Of a stretch of DNA of 37,768 bases, positions 7,086 to 15,305 are shown piece after piece. The position numbers were made by a program, and so were the translations under genes. The DNA lies in contig JAFGLF010000071.1 in assembly GCA_016928195.1 (NCBI GenBank), positions 1 to 37,768 of the forward strand, in the 5' to 3' direction. The DNA is from Elusimicrobiota bacterium. Its GTDB lineage: Bacteria; Elusimicrobiota; UBA8919. The stretch's first letter is position 1. Every line of letters begins with the position of its first letter. Below the pieces are notes generated by a model. That model ran no database searches. It was not told the DNA's origin and saw only the letters and a list, made by a program, of their open reading frames with translations.

Positions 7086-8234
7086 ATGAAAAAAGAAAAA
7101 ATATTGATTATCTTAACGGTTTTAACAGCGTTTTTTTTCGGTCTTATATTCTTTTCCTGCAGCAGAAAAAAAGAAGACCATAAATCGCATGCAGCTGAAA
7201 AAGAAATTCTGTACTGGACTTGCGGTATGCACCCGTCCATAAAAGTTGAACCTGAAGAATATAAAAAGGGTAATACTCAATGTCCTATATGCCACATGGA
7301 CCTTGTTCCGGTATATTCCGAAACAGGCAAGAAGAAGGAAGATAAATCTGCGCCGGTCGTCGTTTTGACCGATAGAGAAAAAAATCTTGCCGGTATTGCA
7401 ACCGAAGAGGTTGAATACCGCCATTTAACGAAAGAAATAGATACATCCGGAAAAATCGCCTATGATCCGGAGCTTACGGTTGCGGAAGAGGAATATATTA
7501 CCGCATTAAACACATATGAAAAGTTATTAAAGAGCCATATACAGGAATCAATTGACCGTGCAAAAAAACTTGTTGAACAATCAGAATACCGCTTGCGTCT
7601 TTTGGGAGTAAGCAAACAAATGATTGAGGAGTTAGAGCAGACCCGCAAGGTGCACACCAACCTTATTTTACCAGAAGAAACTGTTTGGGTTTATGCCGAT
7701 ATATATGAATTTGAAATTGGACAGGTAAAGGAAGGGCAAGAGGTAAAGGTTGAGGCGATTGCGTATCCAGGCGAGATATTCAGGGGAAAAATAAGAGCTA
7801 TAGATCCAGTATTAAATCCAAAAACACGTTCAGTAAGAATAAGAGCGAAAATTACCAATCCGGATCTTAAGCTTAAACCGGATATGTATGTTAAAGTAAC
7901 TATTTTAAATCATATAGGTAATGTTTTATCAATACCAAAGACGGCTGTGCTTGATACCGGTCTCAGAAAGGTTGTGTATGTTGATATTGGGCAGGGTAAA
8001 TATGTTATGAGGGAAGTAAATATCGGGGCCGAAGCCAGTACGGTTATAAAAGGTGAAAAGCAGAAAGCATATCCGGTTAAAAGAGGATTAAAAAAAGGGG
8101 AAAAGGTTGTAACGAAGGCAAATTTTTTGATTGATTCCCAAAGCCAGCTTACAGGGCCTGCTTCTTCGGCTTACGGAGGAGCATTGGATAAGGAAAAAGA
8201 TACCGGAGCGATGCCGCCCGGACATCAGCATTAA
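7086..8234 (+). CDS. cusB: CusB-like RND periplasmic adaptor with N-terminal heavy-metal-binding domain
   Basis: A 382-residue membrane-fusion protein. The N-terminus is a hydrophobic segment ending in an LIFFSC-type lipobox (C25), so it is probably a lipoprotein. Residues 43-77 form a heavy-metal-binding domain (TCGMHP with C46, then CPICHMDLVPVY), typical of Cu/Ag adaptors. Hairpin, lipoyl-like and beta-barrel domains follow (PEETVWVYADIYE, then GEIFRGKIRAIDPVLNPKTRSVRIRA in two parts). The C-terminus is His-ended (PPGHQH). CCGGAGGG lies before the ATG. It links the CusA-like pump to the TolC-like channel and likely hands Cu(I) or Ag(I) to it. The specificity call rests on the metal domain and on CusA. 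Confidence 0.9.
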   Translation: MKKEKILIILTVLTAFFFGLIFFSCSRKKEDHKSHAAEKEILYWTCGMHPSIKVEPEEYKKGNTQCPICHMDLVPVYSETGKKKEDKSAPVVVLTDREKNLAGIATEEVEYRHLTKEIDTSGKIAYDPELTVAEEEYITALNTYEKLLKSHIQESIDRAKKLVEQSEYRLRLLGVSKQMIEELEQTRKVHTNLILPEETVWVYADIYEFEIGQVKEGQEVKVEAIAYPGEIFRGKIRAIDPVLNPKTRSVRIRAKITNPDLKLKPDMYVKVTILNHIGNVLSIPKTAVLDTGLRKVVYVDIGQGKYVMREVNIGAEASTVIKGEKQKAYPVKRGLKKGEKVVTKANFLIDSQSQLTGPASSAYGGALDKEKDTGAMPPGHQH

Positions 8235-8235
8235 T

Positions 8236-8293
8236 AACGAGAGACGATAGACGAGGGACGATAGACGAAAAGACAAGATCGTCCATCATCCAT
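8236..8293. repeat. 7-bp tandem array between cusB and cusA
   Basis: AACGAGA, GACGATA, GACGAGG, GACGATA, GACGAAA (8236-8270) form a heptamer array. CGTCCAT and CATCCAT (8280-8293) form a second, shorter 7-bp repeat. GACGAT (8257-8262) and ATCGTC (8277-8282) are complementary and could pair. The arrays fill the gap inside an efflux operon and leave the cusA ribosome site (GGAGTG) intact. Confidence 0.8.
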
Positions 8294-8316
8294 CGGTGTT
8301 TTAAGCGGAGTGAATA

Positions 8317-11300
8317 ATGGTTAATAAAATAATTGAATGGTGTTTAAAAAATAGATTCCTGGTTATATTGTTGTTTATATTGCTGATATTTTGGGGATAC
8401 AGGTCTATGCGGAATACCCCTGTAGATGCTATTCCTGATATAGGCGAATTACAGGTAATTATTTATGCCGAGTGGCCGGGCAGAAGCCCTGTGGATATGG
8501 AAGAGCAGGTTATTTATCCTGCTACTACCCGGCTTATGGGAACTCCTAAAATAAAGGTTGTACGTTCTCTGTCAGCTTTCGGATGGGGTCTTATATATGT
8601 GATTTTTGAAGAGGATGCGGATTACTACTGGGCGCGAACCAGAGTGCTGGAACGTCTGCCGCTTGCACAACAGGTTGTCCCAAAAAATGTGGTTTTGACT
8701 CTGGGGCCGGACGCAACCGCACTGGGACAGGTTTTTTGGTATACGGTGGAAAACGGTTACTACTGTACTGACCATCCCCAGAAATCCTATGAAAAACCCG
8801 GGAAATGTCCGGTTGACGGAAAGGACCTGGTTTTGTCAAAGTATGATTTAGGAAAATTACGTTCTGTTCAGGATTGGTATATAAGATATCAGTTAAATTC
8901 CGTTTCCGGTGTTTCAGAAGTGGCCAGTGTGGGAGGGTTTGTAAAACAGTATCAGGTTGACGTTGACCCTAATAAGCTGGTCTCTTATAAAATTCCCATA
9001 AGCAAGGTTATTCAATCGGTAAAAAAAGGTAATATTGATGTCGGGGCGAAAGTTTTTGAGGAAAATACCGCAGGGGTAGAGTTTCTCATACGCAGCAAAG
9101 GTTTTATAAAAAAAGAGGAGGATATAGAAAATATAGTTGTAGGGGGACATCAGGGTACTCCGGTTTATATAAAAAACGTGGCAAATGTAACAGTTGGGGG
9201 GGATTTTAGGCGTGGCGCTCTGGATAAACAAGGAAGAGAAGTTACCGGAGGAGTTGTTTTAATGCGCTATGGTGAAAATCCTCTTACGGTTATCAACCGG
9301 GTTAAAAATAAAATAGAAGAATTGGAACCGGGGTTGCCTCCGGGTATAAGAATAGTCAGTTTTTATGACCGTACGGCCCTTATCAAAAGAACAATTAAAA
9401 CTTTATGGAGCGCTTTAACACAGGAAATAATTATAACTGTATTTGTCGTTGCTGTGTTTTTATTACATTTCTTCGGAAGTTTGATTATTTCTATTGTTCT
9501 GCCAATCGGTATATTGATTGCTTTTCTTATAATGTATTATCTTAATATAGATGCCAATATGATGTCTCTCGGGGGTATTGCCATAGCAATCGGGGTAATG
9601 GTGGATTCCGGCTGTGTAATGGTTGAAAATATTTATAATCGGCTGGCAGAAGCAGTTTCTTCTAGGGGAGAAAGATTAACATCCGAGGAACGGTTGGGAA
9701 TTTGCACCTCTGCTTCAAAAGAGGTCGGGTCTGCTGTTTTTACCGCATTGATGACTACCATTGTGGGATTTATACCTGTTTTTGTATTGTCAGGTGAAGC
9801 CGGAAAACTTTTTAAACCTCTTGCATATACAAAAACTTTTGTAATGGTAGCTGCAGCATTTATTGCAGTGATGCTCCTTCCTACACTTGCATATTACCTG
9901 TTGCGGGGAAAGTTGAAATTGTCTGAAGAAAATACCATATCAAAGGGTTTAAGAAAAATATATACGCCTGTGATACGCTGGGCTGTTGAACATAAAAAAA
10001 TTATTATAGGGTCTGCTTTTATACTTCTATTGCTTGGGATTATATTGCTGCCGAGAATTAAAAGAGAATTTATGCCGCCGCTCAATGAGGGAGATATGCT
10101 TTTTATGCCGGTTCTTCTTCCCGGCGCATCGCTCACACAGGTCATGGACGTAATGAAAAAGCAGGATATTATTATAAAAAACGAATTTCCTGAGGTTGAA
10201 TGGATAGTGGGAAAACTCGGACGTGCCGAAACGGCTACCGACCCTGCTCCGGTTCCTATGATAGAATCCATAATTCATCTTAAACCGAAAAAATACTGGC
10301 GAAAAGGAATGGGCAAAGATGAACTTATTCGTGAAATTATAGATAAAACAAAAATACCCGGTGTCTCGCCGATAATGACCCAGCCGATTAGAAACAGGAT
10401 TGATATGCTTGCGACCGGGATTCAAACACCTGTGGGAATAAAAGTACTCGGACCTGATTTGGATGTCCTTGAAAATCTGGTAATACAGCTTGAAAAGATT
10501 GTACAGAAAGAAGTCAAAGGAACGACCTCCGCTTTTGCCGAAAGAACCGGCCAGCGTCCTTATTTTGAAATAGAAATCATGCGGGAAGAGATTGCCCGGT
10601 ATGGTTTGCAGATTGAGGATATTCAGGATATTGTTATGACGGCTATAGGAGGTATGAACCTGACTGAAACCGTGGAAGGCAGGGAGAGATATCCGGTCCG
10701 TGTAAGATACTTAAGAGAATTGCGGGATAATCCTGAAGCGCTAAAACGTATTTTTGTACCTACTCCTTCCGGTGCACATATTCCTTTAAGCCAGCTCGCT
10801 AAACTCAAAAAAGTTCGTGGACCTGCAGTGGTAAACAGTGAAAATACAATGCCTTATAAACGTGTTTTTATTAATGTTGATCCTAAGATAATAGGATTGG
10901 TGGATTATGTAAATTTGGCAAAGAAAGTAATAAAAGAGAAGATATCTTCCGGAGAATTGGTAATTCCACAAGGATACTTTATTTCCTGGAGCGGACAGTA
11001 TATTTCCGAAATGGAAGCAAGAAAGAAACTGCAGGTAGCCGTTCCTGTAGCGCTACTTATAGTTTTGATTATACTCTATATAAATTTTAAATCGTTTCTA
11101 TCGGTAGCCGTTACAGCTACAGGATTGCCGATTTCCCTTATGGGTGGAGTTATATTTTTATATTTCTTTAAGTATAACATGAGTGTTGCTGTCTGGGTTG
11201 GTTTTATAGCCTTATTTGGTGTAGCAACTGACAATGCGGTTGTTCTGGTTACATACCTTGATGATTTGTTCAGGAGGAGAAAAATAGAAACAGTAAGACA

Positions 11301-11544
11301 GGTAAGAGAAACGGTTATTGAAGGCGGACTTCATAGAATAAGGCCTGCTATGATGACAACCGTAACTACGATACTTGCACTTATACCTATTATGCTGGCA
11401 ACCGGTTCGGGTTCGGAAGTTATGAAACCTATGGCTGCTCCGATATTCTATGGTCTTGCTGTTGTTACTTTGACAAATCTGATTTTTGTTCCTGTTTTAT
11501 ATTGCTTATTAAAAGAAATAAACTTAAAAAGGAGGGTAAAATGA
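8317..11544 (+). CDS. cusA: CusA-type heavy-metal efflux RND transporter with an extra metal-binding insert
   Basis: A 1075-residue proton-driven inner-membrane pump of the HME-RND class, full length, with 12 predicted membrane segments in two halves. Seen: the N-terminal NTPVDAIPDIGELQV signature, the membrane-4 motif GVMVDSGCVMVENIY, and the cleft methionines in LFMP, PVPMIES and RIDMLATG contexts that match the three Cu/Ag-binding methionines of E. coli CusA. Unlike CusA, residues 147-172 insert a heavy-metal-domain-like segment (C150-T-D-H153-P and C164-P-V-D-G) between FWYTVE and the DLGKLRSVQDW helix. Monovalent copper/silver export is most likely. It follows cusB by 82 bp and overlaps the next ATG by four bases. 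Confidence 0.93.
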   Translation: MVNKIIEWCLKNRFLVILLFILLIFWGYRSMRNTPVDAIPDIGELQVIIYAEWPGRSPVDMEEQVIYPATTRLMGTPKIKVVRSLSAFGWGLIYVIFEEDADYYWARTRVLERLPLAQQVVPKNVVLTLGPDATALGQVFWYTVENGYYCTDHPQKSYEKPGKCPVDGKDLVLSKYDLGKLRSVQDWYIRYQLNSVSGVSEVASVGGFVKQYQVDVDPNKLVSYKIPISKVIQSVKKGNIDVGAKVFEENTAGVEFLIRSKGFIKKEEDIENIVVGGHQGTPVYIKNVANVTVGGDFRRGALDKQGREVTGGVVLMRYGENPLTVINRVKNKIEELEPGLPPGIRIVSFYDRTALIKRTIKTLWSALTQEIIITVFVVAVFLLHFFGSLIISIVLPIGILIAFLIMYYLNIDANMMSLGGIAIAIGVMVDSGCVMVENIYNRLAEAVSSRGERLTSEERLGICTSASKEVGSAVFTALMTTIVGFIPVFVLSGEAGKLFKPLAYTKTFVMVAAAFIAVMLLPTLAYYLLRGKLKLSEENTISKGLRKIYTPVIRWAVEHKKIIIGSAFILLLLGIILLPRIKREFMPPLNEGDMLFMPVLLPGASLTQVMDVMKKQDIIIKNEFPEVEWIVGKLGRAETATDPAPVPMIESIIHLKPKKYWRKGMGKDELIREIIDKTKIPGVSPIMTQPIRNRIDMLATGIQTPVGIKVLGPDLDVLENLVIQLEKIVQKEVKGTTSAFAERTGQRPYFEIEIMREEIARYGLQIEDIQDIVMTAIGGMNLTETVEGRERYPVRVRYLRELRDNPEALKRIFVPTPSGAHIPLSQLAKLKKVRGPAVVNSENTMPYKRVFINVDPKIIGLVDYVNLAKKVIKEKISSGELVIPQGYFISWSGQYISEMEARKKLQVAVPVALLIVLIILYINFKSFLSVAVTATGLPISLMGGVIFLYFFKYNMSVAVWVGFIALFGVATDNAVVLVTYLDDLFRRRKIETVRQVRETVIEGGLHRIRPAMMTTVTTILALIPIMLATGSGSEVMKPMAAPIFYGLAVVTLTNLIFVPVLYCLLKEINLKRRVK

Positions 11545-11873
11545 AAAGACTTTGGGTTGTTTGTTTTTTGGTTTTTGCTGTTCTCGGTTGCGGAAAGAAA
11601 GAGGAAATGACGGGAGCTATGGAAATGGATGGGCATGAGATGCACAATGATGAAGGAATGATGGGGATGTCAATGGAATCCGACAGCGGAGTAGTTATAA
11701 GAAAAGCCCGTAAGGATGAAATAGGCAAATCCGTTGTATGTCCTGTAATGGGAACTAAGTTTAAAGTAAAAAAAGAGACCGAGGCCGCAGATTATAAAGA
11801 AAAGACTTATTATTTCTGTTGCCCGGCTTGTCCGCCTGAGTTTAAAAAGAATCCCGGTAAATACGCAAAATAG
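11541..11873 (+). CDS. YHS-domain, Met/His-rich periplasmic lipoprotein (copper binding)
   Basis: A 110-residue product starting at the ATG that overlaps the cusA stop (ATGA), with AAGGAGGG just upstream; a longer in-frame reading from inside cusA is unlikely. A lipobox (LGC, C17) is followed by a Met/His-rich segment (about 23-46) suited to Cu(I)/Ag(I). A YHS domain spans about 62-108, with C67-P-V-M-G and the CCPAC cluster at 93-97. As the last gene of the tolC-cusBA set it is probably a periplasmic metal-capturing accessory, playing the part that CusF plays in E. coli. The fold differs from CusF, so this is an analogy, not homology. Confidence 0.85.
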   Translation: MKRLWVVCFLVFAVLGCGKKEEMTGAMEMDGHEMHNDEGMMGMSMESDSGVVIRKARKDEIGKSVVCPVMGTKFKVKKETEAADYKEKTYYFCCPACPPEFKKNPGKYAK

Positions 11874-11912
11874 GATCCTGTTTCTAACTGTCGGATGAAC
11901 TAACTCTCCCCC

Positions 11913-11955
11913 TTGAAACTTCCTAAGGTTTTGATATAATATTCTAACATTAGAA
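11913..11955 (+). promoter_or_regulatory. Promoter plus palindromic operator of the oxygen-defence cluster
   Basis: TTGAAA (11913-11918) and TATAAT (11935-11940) are separated by 16 bp. Immediately after the -10 lies TTCTAA-CA-TTAGAA (11942-11955), a perfect 6-2-6 inverted repeat covering the likely start site. Its AT-rich look recalls PerR/Fur-type boxes, and the genes behind it are typical peroxide and oxygen responders. No regulator gene of that family is in the window, so the binding protein is inferred. Confidence 0.7.
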
Positions 11956-11981
11956 AGTTTTTAAAATGAGGAGTTTTTAAA

Positions 11982-12668
11982 ATGAATCTTAAAACACTTT
12001 TCAAGGTCAGCTACGGGTTGTATATTGTCAGTTCAAAAAAAGAGAAGAATTTTAACGGGCAGATAGCCAATACGGTTTTTCAGATAACATCCGAACCGCC
12101 GACGGTAGCGGTCAGCATAAACAGGAAGAATTTAACCCATGAGTTTATTAAGTTAAGCGGGGTTTTTACAGTTTCTATTTTATCAAAAGAAACACCTATG
12201 AAGTTCATAGGACAGTTTGGGTTTAAAAGCGGACGCGATATCGATAAATTTAAGGATGTAAATTATAAAACCGGAATAACCGGTGCGCCGGTAGTTCTGG
12301 AAAATACACTGGGATATTTGGAGTGTAAAGTAAAAGGAAGTATGGATATGGGGACCCATACGATTTTTACCGGCGAAATAGTCGATGCGGAAGTGATTAA
12401 AGAAGGTGAGCCGATGACCTATGCTTATTACCACGATGTTAAGAGAGGGACGGCTCCCGAGACAGCGCCGACATATATAAAGGAAACTAAATCTAAAGGA
12501 GGAACAGCTATGGCAAAGTACAAGTGTTCTGTTTGCGGATATGTTTATGACCCTGAGAAGGGTGATCCTGATTCCGGAGTACAGCCCGGTACACCTTTTG
12601 AAAAATTACCGGATAACTGGGTATGCCCGGTATGCGGGGCAACCAAGGATAAATTCGAAAAAATATAA
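11982..12668 (+). CDS. hrb: High-molecular-weight rubredoxin: flavin reductase-rubredoxin fusion (Hrb)
   Basis: The 228-residue protein has an FMN-binding flavin-reductase split barrel at 1-165 (motifs near [10 protein letters not shown] and [10 protein letters not shown]) joined to a complete rubredoxin at 177-228 with C182-x2-C185 and C215-x2-C218. Proteins of this layout (Hrb of Moorella) take electrons from NAD(P)H and feed the flavodiiron oxidase FprA, which is encoded two genes downstream. The start is preceded by GAGGAG. The linker encodes a perfect internal ribosome site and ATG exactly at the rubredoxin boundary, so free rubredoxin may also be made. It is the first gene behind the promoter at 11913. 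Confidence 0.88.
   Translation: MNLKTLFKVSYGLYIVSSKKEKNFNGQIANTVFQITSEPPTVAVSINRKNLTHEFIKLSGVFTVSILSKETPMKFIGQFGFKSGRDIDKFKDVNYKTGITGAPVVLENTLGYLECKVKGSMDMGTHTIFTGEIVDAEVIKEGEPMTYAYYHDVKRGTAPETAPTYIKETKSKGGTAMAKYKCSVCGYVYDPEKGDPDSGVQPGTPFEKLPDNWVCPVCGATKDKFEKI
12510..12668 (+). CDS. Possible free rubredoxin from an internal start within hrb
   Basis: AAAGGAGG at 12495-12502 lies seven bases before an in-frame ATG at 12510. Translation from there gives a 52-residue protein starting [11 protein letters not shown], the exact length and opening of ordinary stand-alone rubredoxins, with C6, C9, C39 and C42. Either an ancestral separate gene became fused by loss of its upstream stop, or the gene still makes two products. 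The sequence shows the signals; use of the start is inferred. Confidence 0.45.
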   Translation: MAKYKCSVCGYVYDPEKGDPDSGVQPGTPFEKLPDNWVCPVCGATKDKFEKI

Positions 12669-12676
12669 TAAAGGTC

Positions 12677-12758
12677 TTGATTGCAGCGATAAACAACCGA
12701 TAACAGCGATATGTCTTTTTATTTATCTCCGGTATCTTCTTTTTATCACCGTAATCAA
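12677..12758. repeat. Imperfect inverted repeat of the GATTACGGTGAT family
   Basis: TTGATTGCAGCGATAAA (12677-12693) and TTTATCACCGTAATCAA (12742-12758) are inverted copies with 14 of 17 matches. A third related piece, CGATAACAGCGAT, lies between them. The same family occurs at 18814-18880 and 25661-25720. The copy ends ten bases before the next ATG, and no ribosome site is left for that gene. Confidence 0.7.
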
Positions 12759-12767
12759 TGAATTAGT

Positions 12768-13601
12768 ATGAAGATAAAATTCTGGGGATGCAGAGGTTCT
12801 ATTCCGGTTCCTGACAGAAGAATGATAAGATACGGCGGCAATACCACCTGTATTGAAGTCACTATTGATAATAAAACTCTGATAATAGACGCGGGAACTG
12901 GAATAAGGATGCTCGGCGAAGACCTGATAAATAGAAAGATATCCGATATGGATATTTTTATAACTCATTCGCACTGGGACCATATACAGGGTTTCCCGTT
13001 TTTTATGCCCATTTATTCCGGCAAGACCAATATAAATATTTTCGGCTGTACGAATTCTTATAGACAGCTGAAAAGTATTTTTGCAAAACAGATGTCCATT
13101 GAATATTTTCCCGTAAGGTTTTCCGAATTAAAATCTAATATAAATTTTGTTGAAGCATGCGGAAGCGAATATACAATAAGTAATCATAAAATAAAAACCA
13201 TAAGGACTAATCATCCGATTTTTACAGTAGGACTGAGAATAGAAAAAAATGATAAAAGTTTTGTTTTTATAACAGATAATGAAATTATGGATGAAAAGCC
13301 GCAAACCTCCAGAACAGAATTTGTGAATTTCTGTAAAGATGCAACATATCTGGTTCATGATACACAGTTTAAAGAAGAAGAGTATGCTACCAGAAAGGGG
13401 TGGGGGCATTCTACATTTAAACAGGCTGTTGACCTTGCAAGGTATTCAGACGTAAAAAACCTTGGGTTTTTTCATCATGATCCGGACAGGAAAGACAGTG
13501 AGCTGGATATAATAGAAAAACAGTTTAAGGATTACTGCAGGGATAAAGGATATAAGTTTTCTGTTTTTGCTGTAAAAGAGATGGATGAAATTAATTTGTA
13601 A
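12768..13601 (+). CDS. MBL-fold metallohydrolase (phosphodiesterase/RNase Z-like branch)
   Basis: A 277-residue beta-lactamase-fold protein. It opens MKIKFWGCRGSIPVP and has the N-terminal YGGNTTC element, DAGTG at 41-45 and the metal motif H67-S-H69-W-D71-H72, followed by GFPFF. H203 in the KGWGHST context and a late HHDP further down could complete the two-metal site. This branch includes phosphodiesterases, PhnP and uncharacterised stress proteins; no specific substrate can be assigned. It sits between hrb and fprA (11 bp before the latter). That placement suggests co-expression with oxygen defence, perhaps nucleotide signalling or damage clearance. No good Shine-Dalgarno precedes the ATG. 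Confidence 0.8.
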   Translation: MKIKFWGCRGSIPVPDRRMIRYGGNTTCIEVTIDNKTLIIDAGTGIRMLGEDLINRKISDMDIFITHSHWDHIQGFPFFMPIYSGKTNINIFGCTNSYRQLKSIFAKQMSIEYFPVRFSELKSNINFVEACGSEYTISNHKIKTIRTNHPIFTVGLRIEKNDKSFVFITDNEIMDEKPQTSRTEFVNFCKDATYLVHDTQFKEEEYATRKGWGHSTFKQAVDLARYSDVKNLGFFHHDPDRKDSELDIIEKQFKDYCRDKGYKFSVFAVKEMDEINL

Positions 13602-13612
13602 AGGAGAGGATT

Positions 13613-14788
13613 ATGAATAAAATTGAAATTAAGCCGGGAGTATATTGGGTAGGAGGAATAGACTGGGATTTGAGAAATTTTCACGGATATCTGACTCAGC
13701 GGGGGTCCACTTATAATTCCTATTTAATAATTGACGAAAAAATTGTCTTGGTTGATACGGTAAAACATTATTTATTTGACGAGATGCTGTCCAGAATAAA
13801 AGAGATTATTGATCCTGCCAAAATTGATTATATTATCTCAAATCATGTGGAAATGGACCATTCCGGAGGTCTTCCTAAAATTGTTAAAGTTGCACCAAAG
13901 GCAAAAATACTAACATCACCTCATGGCCAGAAAGGGTTAAAGAATCATTTTAAAGAGGACTGGAATTTTCAGGTAGTAAAAACCGGCGACTCTCTGAATA
14001 TAGGTAAACGCACCTTGCAGTTTTTTCTTATGCCTATGGTACACTGGCCTGATTCCATGGCTACCTATATCCCTGAAGATAAGCTTCTTTTGCCTAACGA
14101 TGCGTTCGGACAGCATATAGCGTCGGCAGGAAGATTTGATGATGAAATAGGGTGGGATATTTTAAAAGAAGAAGCAGGTAAGTATTATGCCAATATTGTT
14201 TTGCCTTACGGTGAACAGGTAAAAAAAGCACTTTCTGCATTAGGGTCGCTTAAAATAGATATGATAGGACCCAGCCATGGTGTTGTCTGGCGGTCATTTC
14301 TGCCTAAGATATTGGGTGAATATACAAAGTGGGTGGATAACCAGACGGAAAACAAGGCATTGATTGTTTATGACAGTATGTGGGGTTCCACAGAAAAAAT
14401 AGCATATAAATTAAGCGAAGGTCTGGAAGAAAAAGGGGTTCCTGTTGTAATGAGAAATCTGAAGACAAATCATATTTCCGATGTTATGACGGACCTGCTT
14501 ACTTCCAGATTTATATTGATAGGTTCTCCTACTTTGAATACAGGCATACTTCCTACTATGGGCGGTTTTCTTACGTATATTAAAGGTTTAAAACCAAGAA
14601 GTCGTATCGGATTTGCATTCGGGTCATACGGCTGGGCATGCTGTGCTGTTAAGGAAATTGAATCGGTTATGAAAACCCTTGGATGGGATATACCTATTGA
14701 AGGAAAAAGTATACAGCATATCCCGGGAGAAGAAGATTTGAACCAAATAAAAGAAGTCGGCAAAAAATTAGCTGAAAAGGGAGGTTAG
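13613..14788 (+). CDS. fprA: Flavodiiron protein FprA (A-type flavoprotein, O2/NO reductase)
   Basis: The 391-residue product has a diiron MBL-like domain (1-245) with ligands H78-x-E80-x-D82-H83 (HVEMDH), H144, D163 and the GPSHG histidine, then a flavodoxin domain (about 250-390) with the phosphate loop YDSMWGST. It reduces O2 to water (or NO to N2O) in the cytoplasm of anaerobes, using electrons from rubredoxin. Length is standard. AAAGGAGAGG precedes the start. Its neighbours hrb, desulfoferrodoxin and rubrerythrin recreate the well-known oxidative-stress cluster of Moorella and related anaerobes, which strongly supports an O2-reductase role. Confidence 0.93.
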   Translation: MNKIEIKPGVYWVGGIDWDLRNFHGYLTQRGSTYNSYLIIDEKIVLVDTVKHYLFDEMLSRIKEIIDPAKIDYIISNHVEMDHSGGLPKIVKVAPKAKILTSPHGQKGLKNHFKEDWNFQVVKTGDSLNIGKRTLQFFLMPMVHWPDSMATYIPEDKLLLPNDAFGQHIASAGRFDDEIGWDILKEEAGKYYANIVLPYGEQVKKALSALGSLKIDMIGPSHGVVWRSFLPKILGEYTKWVDNQTENKALIVYDSMWGSTEKIAYKLSEGLEEKGVPVVMRNLKTNHISDVMTDLLTSRFILIGSPTLNTGILPTMGGFLTYIKGLKPRSRIGFAFGSYGWACCAVKEIESVMKTLGWDIPIEGKSIQHIPGEEDLNQIKEVGKKLAEKGG

Positions 14789-14789
14789 T

Positions 14790-15170
14790 ATGAGTAAAAG
14801 ATTTCAGATTTACAAGTGTGAGTCCTGCGGCGGAGATATTGTAGAGGTATTGCATGCAGGAGACGGGAATCTCACGTGCTGCGGGAAGGAAATGAAAGCC
14901 CTTGAAGAAAAGGCAAATGAACAGGGTACGGAAAAGCATCTTCCGGTAACGGAGAAGACAGATGGGGGTATTAAGGTTAAGGTCGGTAGTATTCCTCATC
15001 CTATGGAGGAAAAACATTATATACAATGGATAGAGGTTATAACAACCGATGGTATAGCAATAAAGTTTTTAAAACCTGGAGTTGCTCCTGAAGCGGAATT
15101 TAAAATTGACGGGGATATTCTTCAGGTAAGGGAATACTGTAATGTCCACGGACTGTGGGTTAAGAAATAA
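14790..15170 (+). CDS. dfx: Desulfoferrodoxin (class I superoxide reductase)
   Basis: A 126-residue two-iron superoxide reductase. The N-terminal desulforedoxin site is C10-x2-C13 with C30-C31. The catalytic Fe(His4Cys) site is H50, H70, H76, H120 and C117, with the reaction-assisting E48-K49 just before H50. It reduces superoxide to peroxide without making O2. The ATG is one base after the fprA stop, with GGGAGG in the fprA tail, so translation is coupled. All ligands of both sites are present. The peroxide product would go to the rubrerythrin encoded next. Confidence 0.95.
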   Translation: MSKRFQIYKCESCGGDIVEVLHAGDGNLTCCGKEMKALEEKANEQGTEKHLPVTEKTDGGIKVKVGSIPHPMEEKHYIQWIEVITTDGIAIKFLKPGVAPEAEFKIDGDILQVREYCNVHGLWVKK

Positions 15171-15194
15171 GAAAAGTAGGGTAATAGGAAATAG

Positions 15195-15287
15195 TCCCGA
15201 ATTTTAATCTGACTAAAAATTCTCTCATAGACACAACTCAACAATTTTTAGTCAAAATTCGGGATCTTCGCCCCGATAAATCGGGGC
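15195..15287. repeat. Long hairpin plus second palindrome before rubrerythrin
   Basis: First structure: TCCCGAATTTT (15195-15205) and TGACTAAAAATT (15210-15221) pair perfectly with the contiguous 15243-15264, making a 23-bp stem with a 4-nt bulge and a 21-nt loop (one shared base at 15254). Second structure: GCCCCGAT-AA-ATCGGGGC (15270-15287). The second ends three bases before GAGGAGG, the rubrerythrin ribosome site. There is no T-run, so neither is a classic terminator. They could process or stabilise mRNA, or be mobile repeats. Confidence 0.75.
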
Positions 15288-15305
15288 TTCGAGGAGGTAG
15301 ATGGT

